64,000 nt of DNA from Lacinutrix neustonica (GCF_026625145.1 NZ_CP113088.1:1467501-1531500); one strand, 5' to 3'. Positions 1-11,765 are shown, numbered from the stretch's first letter. The notes: generated by a model from the letters alone, not told the origin. A program made the numbers and translations.

Positions 1-676
<676 letters not shown>

Positions 677-838
677 TTTTTAAGTGTTTCCACTAATATG
701 CTTAACAACCAAAGAAATTAATTTTAGTACTCAAAATGGCTTATTCTCTTGTTTGAAAATTATCGTTTCCAATAACTTTCTTACGCTGTCAATTCAATAT
801 GTGTATGAACTTTTTTCTGTTTCTCTAAGACCTTTATT

Positions 839-880
839 GCTTAGCGGGTGCAAATATATAACTTATTTCTAACCCCGCAA
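839..880 (-). promoter_or_regulatory. rRNA operon promoter P1 (Bacteroidota type)
   Basis: On the reverse strand a perfect Bacteroidota -7 element TATATTTG (851-858) is preceded by TTG (878-880) with a 19-base spacer, matching the known TTG-N19-TAnnTTTG consensus. Transcription would start near 844, giving a leader of about 170 bases before 16S. The start-site block is part of a 20-base repeat that recurs at 1090-1109. Confidence 0.85.
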
Positions 881-976
881 TACTTTTTGAAAAAAAAAAT
901 TAATCTTTTTTTTAATCCGTATTTCAATAAATTTCTGTTGAACGTTTTGAAAAAACATTGCTGTTTTTTCGGATTG

Positions 977-1006
977 CAAACTTACAACCTTTTTTTGTTA
1001 TCTCAA
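977..1006 (-). promoter_or_regulatory. rRNA operon promoter P2 (Bacteroidota type)
   Basis: The reverse strand shows TAAGTTTG (977-984) with TTG at 1004-1006, again with exactly 19 bases between them. It lies upstream of P1 in the same direction, so it is probably a second, stacked rRNA promoter. Its -7 element is less AT-rich than that of P1. Confidence 0.6.
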
Positions 1007-1089
1007 TGCTTATTATTGTAAAAATTTAAATCTTTTTTTATAAGCCTTTTAATGAACGTTGCTTTACTTCCCAAGTGTATACCTGTTTC

Positions 1090-1131
1090 GCTTAGCGGGT
1101 GCAAATATAGATTCCTTTTTAGAGATAACCA
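1090..1131 (-). promoter_or_regulatory. rRNA operon promoter P3 (no clear -33)
   Basis: The -7 element TATATTTG (1102-1109) and its downstream flank are identical to P1 over 20 bases. At the expected -33 position the reverse strand reads TGG rather than TTG, so the upstream half is weaker. It looks like a duplicated start-site module giving a third rRNA promoter. Confidence 0.6.
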
Positions 1132-1470
1132 TGACTTTTTTTGCCTTTTTTTAATCTTTTTTCGCCCCCTCTTCTTAGCCCTTTATTTTTAGGTACTTAC
1201 AGCCACAAAAATAATCCGTTTTTTTTGTCGCCTTGTCCTTAATATATACACGCTTTTTATCGCGCTTTATAAAACACCTTAATCCCTAAACTAAAAAAGA
1301 ACAGACCCCATTACAATCTAATAAAAAACCTCTTGCTATTAACACGCCCCTTTTTGCCCGCATTAGGGATTAATCATCCCTACTCTGTAGAAAGAAATCG
1401 TGAATCCTTCGGAATTGCAGCGTCAACCCTTTTGCACTTTCGCACAAAGTAATATAGCGAAAAGCAAACC

Positions 1471-1496
1471 CTTAGGGATCGCCTAAGACTTATGTG
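1471..1496 (-). terminator. possible weak terminator of the porin gene
   Basis: Just past the porin stop on the reverse strand is a 6-bp stem CTTAGG/CCTAAG with a 5-base loop, followed by a short T-containing tract. The stem is short and the T-tract is interrupted, so this is only a candidate. Confidence 0.35.
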
Positions 1497-1499
1497 CTT

Positions 1500-3484
1500 T
1501 TAAAGAAAAAAGTTCCAAACAACGCCAAAGCGTATCGTGAAATCCCGGTAGGGATAATTGGGTGCTGAATAATAATCATAACCCGTGAAGGCTGCATTAA
1601 AATGCTCTGCCTTAAGATAAATTCTTGTTTGACGGATTTTAGCATTCACAAAAAAGTCTAATCTTGGGAACCCTCCTAGTTTTTGATCGTTTTGTGTATA
1701 AAACTCGGATAATAACGGATCGTAACCATTCATATTATATTCTGTAAAATAATTAAAGGTTATCCCTGTTTGCAGGTACATCGCTTTTTTGAACACATGA
1801 TTAGCATAGTATAGCGTATTTCTGGAAATTACTTGTGGCACATTAAATACCTGATTTTCATCTTGAACATTTTGATACATGACCGTGTTATTCAGTCTGA
1901 AATTACCATATTTAAATTCTTTCTCTGCCTTTACCCTTAGATAGGTTATTGATTTATCGTTTTGAACAGGCTTAACGAGATTTGTTGTAGTCTCTTTTGC
2001 AAAATAGACGTAGTCATTAATCGTAGATAAGTCTACTGATAGGCTCACATACTTATTAGACTTGACAGCAAAGGCCAATTGTTGTGTTTTAATCGTACTA
2101 AACTCATTCTTCCAATTGTAGTTTACGTAATCACTTTGATATAATTGCGCATTATAATTTGGAGCGGATGCATGGTGATTTAGCTTTGCTTGAATGCTTA
2201 GATCTTTGTTTATATCATAATTAGCTTCTGCTTTGATGAAATTCCCCTCGAAATCCCCGAAACATTGACTCCTAAAGCTCCTTTAAGAATAAATCCTTTG
2301 ATTTGCTTTTTGTATTGACCACCAACTGCCAACACATCTCCTTTCAATCTATTAGGAATAATACTGTTAATTAAGAACACTATTTTATCATAGCCATAAT
2401 TATAATTGTAATGAGAGGCATTAAACTGTAAATCTCCAACAATATTATTAGAATAATTAAGCTGGAGTTGATTATGCAACTCTTCTAAAGTTACTCTATC
2501 TCTAAGTGTTAATGATTTAAAGCTATCCCCAAAAAAGTCATTCTGTCGTACTTGTTTAAACATATAACTCTTATCTTCCAATGCCATAACATGTGTTATA
2601 TTAAGAGTGTTTCGCGAAATTGAATCAGCTTTATTTAAAAAAACATATTTATGATTTATATAAAATCGTTTCCCCTTTAGGATATTTTCAGCATCATCGA
2701 AATTCACTTCAAAAACACCTCGGTCTAGAAAATCCTCATCTCCTGATTCGAAAAACTGAAGATTATCATCTTTAATACCACCATTTTCCTCATTAAACAA
2801 GTCTTGAGCCACAAAGTGCGCATTAGCGACATACCGTTGATTTTTAGTTTCATAACTTGTTGTAAATCTAAAATTTCCCGTGCTGGTAAGTATGTTTTGG
2901 TATTTACCAAGAGAACGCAGTCCTTTGTAAGCAATTGAAACATTGAGTTGCTTTGAAGTGTTGGTGGTAAACAAAGCATCCAACAACTGTCCTTGTTCAA
3001 AAGCACTCTTATACATAAGTTCTGTTAGCGGTGTAGGAACATGAAAATAATTAATATCCTCAATTTCCATATAATTAAAATGTTTTGCGCGTGCTCCAAA
3101 CTTTGGCATTAAAGCCATGCTTTCAAAATCCTCACTCAACGTATTATAACTTTGACCAAGGTTAGAAAATGGAATTAAATTGAAATTATCTTTACGTAGA
3201 TAATTGTATTTGTATTCCTTTTGAATGGTTAAAGTGGTATCTACATAAGTGGTATCACTAAGATGGGAAATAATAAGATAATCCGTAATTTTCGCCTCAC
3301 TGTTTTTAATATTCTTATTACTAGTGCTCTTGGCGGACCGTCTTCTAGTGGAGTCATTAGGCTGCCCCGTTTTTACAGAATAATTATCGCCATCTTTATT
3401 TACTGACTTATTTACTGGTCGCGTTTGTGCTAAGGCTAGGACACCAAAAAACATAAAAAAAACAACTAAGATTACTTTATTCAT
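1500..3484 (-). CDS. putative porin (Porin_10-like outer-membrane protein)
   Basis: Frame-corrected length is about 661 residues. It has an N-terminal signal peptide (hydrophobic VILVVFFMFFGVLALAQ), then a Ser/Lys/Asn-rich linker and a long body of alternating residues typical of an outer-membrane beta barrel. It ends in Phe-Leu after an aromatic strand (FGVVWNFFL), as barrel proteins do. The segment around NLGQSYNTL and FHVPTPLTELMYKS resembles the putative porin family common in Flavobacteria. The reading frame breaks near 2259, where the protein needs TCCGGGG but the text has TCGGGG; restoring one C joins both halves. Divergent from rnhB. The substrate is not known. Confidence 0.75.
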
Positions 3485-3751
3485 TAAATACTATTATTTT
3501 TAAAACTTACTTTGGTAAGTGTCTGAATTCTGTGGTAAAAATATGAAATATCTATAAGGATTTTCATTTTATATACAGAAAGGCATCTTGGCTGTTCAAT
3601 AAAAATAAAAAAGACCTAGCGCATTCATTTCTTTTCTATTTTTTTAACTTTCAGACACCATATCTTATTAAAGAAAAATATTTCTAAGTATTTTTAAATT
3701 GTCATCGATATTACAATTTATTATTAGCTTAGCGTGTTAAGAATTATATAA

Positions 3752-4351
3752 ATGCTAAAATTAAATTACTCCGGTTTTGATTTGGAATGTGGCACAGATG
3801 AAGCTGGCAGAGGCTGTCTTGCTGGGCCTGTTACTGCTGCCGCTGTTCTATTACCAAAAGATTTCAACAATACCTTCTTAAACGATTCTAAACAACTCTC
3901 TAAAAAAAAACGTGAATTTTTAAAACCAATAATTGAAGCTGAAGCTGTTTCATTTGCTTTTACTCACGTTTTTGAAGCGGAAATAGATACGGTAAACATA
4001 CTTAATGCATCCATTATAGCGATGCAACGCTCGATAATAAAATTAGTCCCTACGCCGGAATTTATAATTGTAGATGGTAACAGGTTCAAACCGCTTAGAA
4101 ATATTACTTACAAAACAATTGTAAAAGGCGATAGCAAATATTTAAGTATTGCCGCAGCTTCGGTTTTAGCTAAAACCTATCGAGATGCATATATGGCTCA
4201 AATTCATGAAGAATTTCCCATGTACAATTGGAAACAGAACAAAGGTTATCCCACAAAAGAACATCGAGACGCCATTAGAAAATATGGTATTACCAAATAC
4301 CACAGAAAAACCTTTAGGTTATTACCTGAACAATTAAAATTAGAATTGTAA
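3752..4351 (+). CDS. rnhB: ribonuclease HII
   Basis: A 199-residue RNase HII, which cleaves the RNA strand of RNA-DNA hybrids and removes single misincorporated ribonucleotides in the cytoplasm. The family signature [12 protein letters not shown] is at residues 16-27, supplying the first acidic residues. Further catalytic positions lie in IIVDGN (about 108-113) and in the [12 protein letters not shown] block (about 133-144). Length is normal and the frame is intact. It is followed after 34 bases by a lipoprotein gene in the same direction. Confidence 0.96.
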   Translation: MLKLNYSGFDLECGTDEAGRGCLAGPVTAAAVLLPKDFNNTFLNDSKQLSKKKREFLKPIIEAEAVSFAFTHVFEAEIDTVNILNASIIAMQRSIIKLVPTPEFIIVDGNRFKPLRNITYKTIVKGDSKYLSIAAASVLAKTYRDAYMAQIHEEFPMYNWKQNKGYPTKEHRDAIRKYGITKYHRKTFRLLPEQLKLEL

Positions 4352-4385
4352 TTTTGGGTTCTCTTTAAAAATGATCAAAATACAA

Positions 4386-6819
4386 ATGAAGCATTTCCGG
4401 CTAATTGTCCTTTTTATATTTACGACTTTAAGTTGCAACAATCGCAAAAGCAACATTTCAATTTATGATTTCGTGCCTGAAAATGCACAAATCACACTTA
4501 ATATTAACGCTATTGAAACCCTTAAAAGCAATGTGAAAAACAATGATTTGATAAGCGATTTAACGGCTACTGATATTTCAATACACCTCTCTAGAAAATT
4601 AGCCTTTTTAGATTTTATGTCCACGACTAAACCCATTGTTTTATCATTTATTAAGGATGGAAATGACAGTCTTCAGTTTACATTATGCACTAAAAATGTC
4701 CCTAATTTGTTTAATATTAATACTTTACCTAATCACAAAGAAGAAAGTATAACCATTGACAAACTAAAAGCTCGAAAATTCACTTATAACAACGAAGTCA
4801 CTTATGCCGCTGTAAAAGATAGTGTCGTCGTTATTGCTTCAACTTTAGACTTATTAAAAACCTTATGCAACAAAAATAAAAAAAATAAAAAAACACCTTC
4901 TGCTTTTAGCACCATAGATAAAGAAAAAACACTTTCAATTATAGTAAATTCTCATCAATCAAACGCTATAAACACAGTATTCTATTCGGAAACACTTCCT
5001 TTTAAAAACTTCACAAATCTTACCACTTTTGATGCCGAGGTGTCTCAAGATCAAATTATCTTAAGCGGCGTCACTCAAGCAAAGGATTCGACAGACAGTT
5101 TAATTAATATCTTTAAGAATACCACGCCTCATGAAAATCAACTCGCAGAGATTGCTCCCAATAACTGCGATGGCTTTTTGAGTTTAACTTTTGATGATTT
5201 TTCTGTTTTCAATGCACAGTTAAAGGCTTTCAGAAAAACACAGGACTCCATAATTCCTACTACTCTTTTTGACAATATTGTTGAAGTTGGTCTCATTCAT
5301 CAAACGAATAGTAAAACTATTGTACTAAATTCTATCGATATTATTTCTACAAAAGAGGCTTTAATAAGTGAGCAAAACAGAGAAGAAACCTATAGACAGA
5401 TTGAGATTTTTAATTTTAGTACACCCAAACTTTTTGCAGAGATATTTCAGCCCCTAATCACTTACGACCAGGCAAAATATTATTGTATTATTGAACAATT
5501 TGTCGTTTTTGGAGACAGCAAAGAAAGTCCGGAAAACATTATTGCTAACTATCAAAATGAAACCACTTTAAGCTCACGAGATTATTACAAAGCCATTACA
5601 GAACATCTCAGTACAGATGCTTCCATTTTGCAGATTTCCGAGACCTGAAGTTCTTAAAAACGTGTTAGAAACAAATTTAAACTCAAGCGTCGACGCTTCT
5701 CTTAAAAACTACAAAATATCTGCATTACAATTTATATATGATACCGATTACGCACATCTTAATGCCATAATAAAAAAAGATAAAGGAAGAACGGAAAGTA
5801 ATACGGTTACCGAAGTATTAAACATTAAACTGGATGTCAAATTATTAAATGATCCTCAATTTGTTATTAATCATCGCACTAAACAAAAAGAAATTGTAGT
5901 ACAAGACATTAATAATAAACTGTATTTAATTTCTAATACAGGTAATATCCTTTGGAAAAAACAACTTAACGGACCTGTTTTAGGCAGAATTGAGCAAATC
6001 GACATTTACAAAAATGGCAGATTACAATTGGCTTTCGCTACACCACATCGCGTATATTTAATCGCGAGAAACGGGAAAGATGTCGATGGGTACCCCTTAC
6101 TGTTTAATGATAAAATTACGCAACCACTTTCTGTGTTTGATTACGATAAAAAGAAAAATTACAGGTTATTTGTTACGCAAGGCAAACAGGTCTTGCTATA
6201 CGACGGAAAGGGTAAAACAGTACAAGGATTTAAATTTTCTTCTGCAAAAGGAATAATAAATCATCAGCCCCAACATATACGTATAGCAAGTAAGGACTAT
6301 ATTATTATTAAAACCAATGAAGTATTGCATATTTTATCGCGTCGAGGAAAAACAAGGGTTTCCCCAAAAACAGACCTTACATTTTCAAATCAGCCAGTTT
6401 TTGAGTATGACAATGGTTTTGCAACGACCACCCAAGATGGTCATTTAATGCTAATAGACGACAACGGCAAAGTAACCAGCAGCACGCTTTTAGGGCAAAA
6501 CACAAATCTAGTGACGACAAGCAAGACACTTGTCGCTCAAAACGACAACAAATTAAAGATAAAAAACAATGCATTAGAACTTAATTTTGGGAGTTACACA
6601 GTGCCTAAACTTTTTTATATTAATAATAAAATCTATGTTAGTCTCACAGAATTACAATCTCAAAAAGTGTTGTTATATGACAGTCAAGCAAAACTACTAC
6701 CAAACTTCCCAGTGTATGGAAATGCACCAATAGACTTAGACAATATAGACTCTGATCCTGCTTTAGAATTTGTTACACGAGGCGATGACAGCACCATTTT
6801 AGTCTATGAAATTAATTAA
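4386..6819 (+). CDS. large lipoprotein with C-terminal propeller-like repeats
   Basis: About 810 residues after frame correction. The start at 4386 (MKHFRLIVLF) gives a clean lipoprotein signal with lipobox TLSC, so it is probably anchored in a membrane facing the periplasm or outer-membrane surface. The N-terminal 400 residues show no motif I recognise. The C-terminal half has repeated strands (NKLYLISNTGNILWK, RVYLIARNGKDVDGYP, KVLLYDSQAKLLPNFP) like a PQQ/quinoprotein-type beta propeller. The frame breaks at 5638-5642, where TCCGAGACC should be TCCGGACC. It follows rnhB and may be co-transcribed. Function unknown. Confidence 0.7.
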
Positions 6820-6910
6820 TTTTGTTTTTAAACAAAAAAACCTTAAGCATTAAATCTTTATGTGCAACAACCAATGATACAAATTATAGTAAAATTTTAT
6901 TTATAAAAAT

Positions 6911-6938
6911 GTTAACTTTATTGACTTGTACTTATTAA
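6911..6938 (+). promoter_or_regulatory. locus promoter motif, copy 1 (GTTAACTTTA-N13-ATTAA)
   Basis: GTTAACTTTA at 6911-6920 and ATTAA at 6934-6938 are separated by 13 bases and lie 31 bases before the ATG at 6970. The same bipartite motif stands before the other transcription units of this locus (see the entries at 11637, 11713, 12773, 15763, 17152 and 22977). The layout resembles an ECF sigma -35/-10 pair. Confidence 0.65.
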
Positions 6939-6969
6939 TTGTTATAGATCAATAACTAAAACAAAAATT

Positions 6970-7537
6970 ATGAAAACTAAATTAACACTATTAATTGCTT
7001 TTTGTTTGCTCTTATTAGCTTGTCCTGCCTCGGATGATGATACTCCTCCACCAATAGAAATTACTGCAACCAACTATTTATTTGAAGCAGAAGTTACACA
7101 AGAGTTCTATGCTAAAACACTTGCCGATTTGCAACAAAATGACCCAAATAACACTGCTGGCATTCAAGAGGCTGAAGACAATTTGAACAGCTATACCGAG
7201 TTTCTAGACAACTTAATAGAAATTGTTGGTATTGGAGTATTACCACCTCCTCCACCTTGCCCGAGATAGTATTGTCGGCGAATTGTGCTTCCCTAATGAA
7301 GGATTCTTATTAATGCCTGCAGGTGTAAATGCAAGCTTTAGAATTTTGTCTGAGAATTTAGAAGCGCTCGCATTGGTGAGTGGACAACCGCAAACGCTAC
7401 CTAACAGTAATGGTGCCTTAAGCTATTATACTTACAATTTTGAAGCTGGTATTAATGGGACTATTCTATTAGAAATTACCCGCGAGGATGAAAATACTAC
7501 TTTAATTTATACGATTCCTGCTGGCATAAGACCATAA
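6970..7537 (+). CDS. small secreted lipoprotein, unknown function
   Basis: Frame-corrected length is 188 residues. A lipoprotein signal ends in LLLLACPASDDD, with the acidic stretch after Cys that is common in surface-exposed flavobacterial lipoproteins. A Pro-rich stretch (about 94-99) precedes a beta-rich C-terminal half. The frame breaks at 7261-7265, where CCGAG should be CCGG; the correction joins PPPPPCP to DSIVGELCFP. It is the first gene of the putative sigma-controlled locus, preceded by promoter copy 1 and followed by a hairpin that abuts the CHAT gene. I do not recognise the family. Confidence 0.7.
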
Positions 7538-7557
7538 AAATCTAATATTTGTATATT

Positions 7558-7584
7558 AGCCTTTAGATTTCCTAAAGGCTTTTT
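7558..7584 (+). terminator. intrinsic-terminator-like hairpin abutting the CHAT start codon
   Basis: A perfect 9-bp stem, AGCCTTTAG (7558-7566) with CTAAAGGCT (7572-7580), has a 5-base loop and is followed by a T-run (7580-7584). The CHAT ATG begins one base later at 7586. This leaves no room for a separate promoter or ribosome-binding site, so the hairpin either limits read-through into the CHAT gene or hides its start. Confidence 0.75.
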
Positions 7585-7585
7585 C

Positions 7586-10345
7586 ATGAAAAAAACGCAG
7601 CTATTCCTTATTTTAACTTTTGGCTTTTATTTTTCTAGTGCTCAAAAAAGTAATTTAAAATCACTAGAATTCTTGGAACAAAAAGCAGGAGAATTCGCCT
7701 GGACAAATAAAGATTCTGCTTATCACTATTTTAATAAAGTGAAAATTTTAGCTAGAGCTGAAAAAGATTGGAAAGCTTTAGCCGAAAATTATATTAATAC
7801 GATACGTAGTGCTGCATATCATTCAAGAAAGGAACTAGATTTAGAAACTATTAGTAAAAACTTAGATGAGTTGAACATGCTTTTTGTTCATCAAAACACT
7901 TTTTTTAGCACACATCCAGATTATCTATTCTATAAAAATTGCCTTTTAAATGATCGTGCTACTTATTATTTTCAGTTAGACGATTATGGCTTAGCGCAAG
8001 ACACTTTTGATGCACTTATAGAAAATATTTTAACTAACGGCCTTGAAACCATTACTCCTGGCAATATTGACTTACTCTCAAGTGCCTACATTTATAAGGC
8101 TAAAATGTACAGCGACGAAGGTAAATATGAATTATCCAAAGTCTATTTTGAACGTAATCTAAGATTATTGGAAGATCTAAAACCAAACGACAAAAAATAT
8201 TTATTCGCTAATTACAGCCTACTAGGCGAGCTCTACAAGCGCCAAGCTAATTACGAGAAATCCAACACGTACTTTATACCATCCTTAAAATATAAATTAC
8301 GAACTAACGGAAAGAAAAACGGTATAGTAACTGATGCCCAAAATATTTTTAGCAATCACATTAAGCTAGAACAAATAGACAGTGCAACATTTTATTTAAA
8401 ATTAATTAAAGCACATTTAAAAGATGGCGATACATATGAGCCAAGATATCATCACGCAAAAGCCGAACTCTTTAAAGCTGCAGGTAATTATGAAGATGCG
8501 CTTACAGAACAGCAAGTCGTTCTAAATCTTTATAGAGAAAAATGGACTACTAAAAAACATCTTGAAGTAGCACAATCTCATAGATCTATCGCACTTACTT
8601 TGTCAGAACTCAACAAGCCTGAAAAAGCATTGCAAGCCTATAACTTGGCTATAGATGAACTTACAGATAGTAAAACTATTAATTCGACAGTAAATAAAAC
8701 AGAATTACTTAAACTATACAATGACAAAACGGACGTCCTCTTAAAGCTTAAAAATAACAGTGAGGCATTTGCAACTGCAAATCGCGCTATAACACTATTA
8801 GACAGTCTAAAGCCTTCTTTTAAAACAGAAACGGACAAACTTTTTATAGTCGATCAAGCCTATCCTATTTTTGAAAACGGATTAAAAGCTGCGTACAATT
8901 TATATATAAAAACCAAAGACTTCAATTTTATTAATCAAGCGTTCTTTATCTCAGAGAAAAGCAAAAGCACTTTGTTGCTCGAAGCGTTATTAAGTGCAAA
9001 AGTGACGACTTTTAAAACAGTTCCGCATTCGCTTTTAACCAAAGAAAAGCAATTAAAAACCAAAATAAATTTCATCGAAAAAAAAATTGATAAGTCTAAA
9101 ACAGACCTCAACGTTTTGATGGATGATTTATTTAATGTCAAAAAAGAATATAACGACATTGTTGAAACAATTGAAAACAACTATAAATCATACTATGATT
9201 TAAAATACAATTCCAAAGTAGCTTCTATAGAAACTATGCAACTGTTTTTGGGTAAAGACGATGTATTACTTTCCTATTTCTATGGAAAAGAGTCCCTTTT
9301 TGTGATTTCTATTACAAAAACTGAAAAACATTTTACTCAGGTTCAACTAAATGAAACGATCGAAAACCTTGTTAAAGAAGTTTATATATTACTCAGCAAC
9401 CCAAAATCTGATTTAGGCATATTACATGACAAGTCTTTTGAGCTCTACTCATTAATTCTTGAGTCACATTTGCAATACAGCAATAAAAAAAATCTTATTG
9501 TTCTACCAGATGGTCTACTAAACTATATTCCTTTTTCAGCCTTAACAACAAATGAAAGCAACTACAATTATTTGCTTGAAGATTATGCGATTTCCTATGC
9601 GAATTCTGCGACGCTATTGCTTCAACTTCAAGAACGAAAACAGAATAACAACAATGTCTTAGCGTTTGCACCCACATTTAAAAATAGCAGCTTACTCACG
9701 TTGCCAAACAATAAAAAAGAAGCTCAACAGGTGCTTTCTCATTTTAGTGGTGATCTCTATAGTGGCATAGGGGCCTCTCTCGGAAAAGTTTAACAAAAAT
9801 AATTCAAGATATAGTATTTTACATTTGGCTACTCACGCCGTTTTTGATGACGCCACTCCTGAATCTTCATATCTCGGCATTTGCTCCTAATGGTCGCAGT
9901 GCCAATAAACTCCATGTTCGCGACCTCTATAATTTACAACTCAATGCCGATTTGGTGACACTAAGTGCTTGCGAAAGTGGCATCGGTAAATTAAATCGGG
10001 GTGAAGGATTAATGAGCTTGGCTCGAGGGTTTTATTTTAGTGGCGCCAACAGTATTGTGAGTACCCTTTGGAAAATTAACGATGCTTCTTCAACCCAGCT
10101 CATGGGTGACTTCTATCAACATTTATCAAATAGAAAAACCAAAAATAATGCTTTAAAAAACGCACAATTAGACTTTATAAACATAAATAAAGAGAATGGT
10201 TTTTCACACCCTTACTATTGGTCTGCTTTCGTAGTGTCTCGGAAACTCGTCACCCATACACACCCATTATTATTTTATATTAATATCAGGTTTTGCGTTA
10301 ATTTTGTTACTATTGTTCCTTTACCTTAGAAAACTAAAATCTTAG
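7586..10345 (+). CDS. periplasmic TPR-CHAT protein, caspase-like putative protease
   Basis: Frame-corrected length is 918 residues. It has a signal peptide (residues 1-19, ending SSAQ), TPR-like helical repeats (about 40-440), a charged coiled-coil segment (about 480-560), then a CHAT domain. The CHAT catalytic pair is visible: His about residue 750 in HLATHA and Cys about residue 795 in LSACESG. A C-terminal hydrophobic helix (YFILISGFALILLLLFLYL) with a basic tail suggests inner-membrane anchoring with the protease in the periplasm. Three breaks (9779-9783, 9873-9877, 10238-10242) all read CTCGG where CCGG restores the frame. It converges on the TPR/sigma pair. CHAT domains are caspase-like cysteine proteases; the substrate here is unknown, and the adjacent TPR protein is the obvious candidate. 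Confidence 0.85.
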
Positions 10346-11070
10346 TCCAATGCTTTAAGTAGCGCTTCTGCTTTAGATTGGTTATAAGTATAATGCTCTG
10401 TGAGCGTTCTTAGTTGTTGAATGGCTTCCCTTTTATCCTTCTTTTTTAGAGCGATTAGCGCTAAATACCATTGTGATTCTCCAATAAATTTTTCGTTTTC
10501 AAAGACTATCGATTCTAATAATGATTTAGCCTTATCCATTTCTTCTAACTTTAAATAGGCTTGAGCCATATAGAATTTGTGATACGCCTTATAATCGACT
10601 GTAGGGATGCTTTCAAAATTCTTAATTGCATTTCCATAATCTTCCGCTTCATAGGCTACAAACGCTTTTCGTTCTGGTGAGTCAATAGCATCGCTTCTTG
10701 TTATTGCGAACTCGGTATTTGGATACTCCTGAAAATTAGAAACATACAATTCATTATAATCTACTCCAAAAAAAGTAGTGTAGCCCAACCAACTCGCGCC
10801 TACTAAAAAAACAATGGATGCTACAATTTTCCAACGAAAACCTTTGGTTTTATTACGTTGCTCTTCGCTTTTAATATCCCTTTCGAAACCTTTCAGCCTT
10901 GTTTTTAAGTTAGTGTTTGCCTCTTGTATTATTGCGCGTTTTAAATTCTTTTCAAATTCAAATGCCGCTGCAAATTGGACATCCATTTCTAAACGCTTAT
11001 TAAACTCACGTGTTTGCGCTTCAGTCAGGGTATTAGAAAAATAATGATATAATAAATCGTCGTTAGTCAT
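10342..11070 (-). CDS. membrane-anchored TPR protein, candidate anti-sigma factor
   Basis: 242 residues: an N-terminal helical cytoplasmic domain (about 1-75) of the size of anti-sigma domains but without a zinc-binding His-Cys motif, one transmembrane helix (about 80-100, KIVASIVFLVGASWLGYTTFF), and a C-terminal TPR-like region (about 130-242) expected in the periplasm. The ATG overlaps the sigma stop codon (TAATG), so the two are translationally coupled. This gene order and topology are typical of anti-sigma factors, which is the basis for the call. Its 3' end overlaps the convergent CHAT gene by a few bases, suggesting a compact functional unit. Confidence 0.65.
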   Translation of the reverse strand: MTNDDLLYHYFSNTLTEAQTREFNKRLEMDVQFAAAFEFEKNLKRAIIQEANTNLKTRLKGFERDIKSEEQRNKTKGFRWKIVASIVFLVGASWLGYTTFFGVDYNELYVSNFQEYPNTEFAITRSDAIDSPERKAFVAYEAEDYGNAIKNFESIPTVDYKAYHKFYMAQAYLKLEEMDKAKSLLESIVFENEKFIGESQWYLALIALKKKDKREAIQQLRTLTEHYTYNQSKAEALLKALD

Positions 11071-11636
11071 TAGGAATTGCTATTAATTCGTTCTTTTAGG
11101 GTTTTTAGACAACGTGATTTCGCACTTTTAATCACGTTTTCACTATTATAATTGCCTTGTGCTAATATATCTTTAATGGTAAATCCACGATAATAAAAGA
11201 GCTTTAGTAATTCTTGACATTGCTTACCTAAACTTGTGAAATGGGTCTTCAATAACTGTTGCTCATGCGTTAACTCTTGGTTATCAATTGTGATGTTTTC
11301 CATAACATCTTCTTGATCTCTTACAATATCCATATTGTAATCTGAACTAATGGTTTTGTTATTTTTTTTCATCTTGTCAAAAATTAAATACTTACCAATA
11401 CTAAATAGATATGTAGAAATACTACTTGTCATTGTTTCAATTTTTCCGGACATGATGTTGTTGTAAAAGGCAACATAAGCATCCTGGTAAACATCAATAA
11501 CATCGTCTTGAGGTAAATTATAACGTTTAGCAAAATTTATAAACTTGTCTCTGTTGTCTTCATACACTTTACGAAGGTGCTGTTCTGAGCCTTGTTTTAA
11601 TTCCTCTAGTGTGATGTCTTCAGCTTGGTTTAACAT
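11070..11636 (-). CDS. RNA polymerase sigma factor, sigma-70 family (ECF-like)
   Basis: 188 residues with the two ECF regions. Region 2 is at about 35-90, with DVYQDAYVAFYNN and the helix STYLFSIGKYLIFDKMKK; region 4 is at about 130-185, with LGKQCQELLKLFYYRGFTIKDIL and the recognition helix ENVIKSAKSRCLKTLKERI. There is no region 3. It directs RNA polymerase to a specific promoter set; the repeated GTTAAC motif of this locus is the likely target, including a copy whose ATTAA box touches this gene's own ATG. It overlaps the downstream TPR/anti-sigma gene. Sigma identity is confident; target assignment is inference. Confidence 0.88.
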   Translation of the reverse strand: MLNQAEDITLEELKQGSEQHLRKVYEDNRDKFINFAKRYNLPQDDVIDVYQDAYVAFYNNIMSGKIETMTSSISTYLFSIGKYLIFDKMKKNNKTISSDYNMDIVRDQEDVMENITIDNQELTHEQQLLKTHFTSLGKQCQELLKLFYYRGFTIKDILAQGNYNSENVIKSAKSRCLKTLKERINSNS

Positions 11637-11665
11637 TTAATAGTGGGCGTTGATAAAAGGTTAAC
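11637..11665 (-). promoter_or_regulatory. locus promoter motif at the sigma factor start
   Basis: On the reverse strand GTTAACCTTT (11656-11665) is followed after 14 bases by ATTAA (11637-11641), which directly touches the ATG (11634-11636). The match is as good as those before the other units. The lack of a leader means that a start here would give a leaderless mRNA, or the true translation start is downstream, or the site works as an operator. Confidence 0.55.
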
Positions 11666-11712
11666 ACTTAACTAGCTAAATTAACTTTTTTTACATAAAA
11701 AATATTATTTCT

Positions 11713-11740
11713 ATTAACCTTTTCAATTTTAAGTTATAAA
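11713..11740 (+). promoter_or_regulatory. locus promoter motif, weak copy before the Kelch-like gene
   Basis: ATTAACCTTT at 11713-11722 with TATAA at 11736-11740 (13-base spacer), 25 bases before the ATG at 11766. Both halves deviate by a base or two from the other copies, but spacing and distance to the gene agree. An alternative ATTAA at 11742-11746 has a longer spacer. Confidence 0.45.
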
Positions 11741-11765
11741 GATTAAAACGTTAAAACTTTTAATT

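Larger units (their letters stand above)
839..1109. repeat. 20-base direct repeat in the rRNA leader (839-858 and 1090-1109)
   Basis: The block beginning GCTTAGCGGG and ending in AAATATA occurs twice, 251 bases apart, with no mismatch. Each copy includes the -7 box and the presumed start site of an rRNA promoter, so the repeat marks duplicated promoter cores. The remainder of 677-1499 is AT-rich leader and upstream DNA with no convincing gene. Confidence 0.85.

Noticed and set aside
7586..10345. Type III-E CRISPR effector set (Csx29 with gRAMP)
   Set aside because: There is no CRISPR array and no Cas7-11-like protein, and this CHAT protein has a signal peptide. Only the TPR-CHAT/sigma logic is similar.
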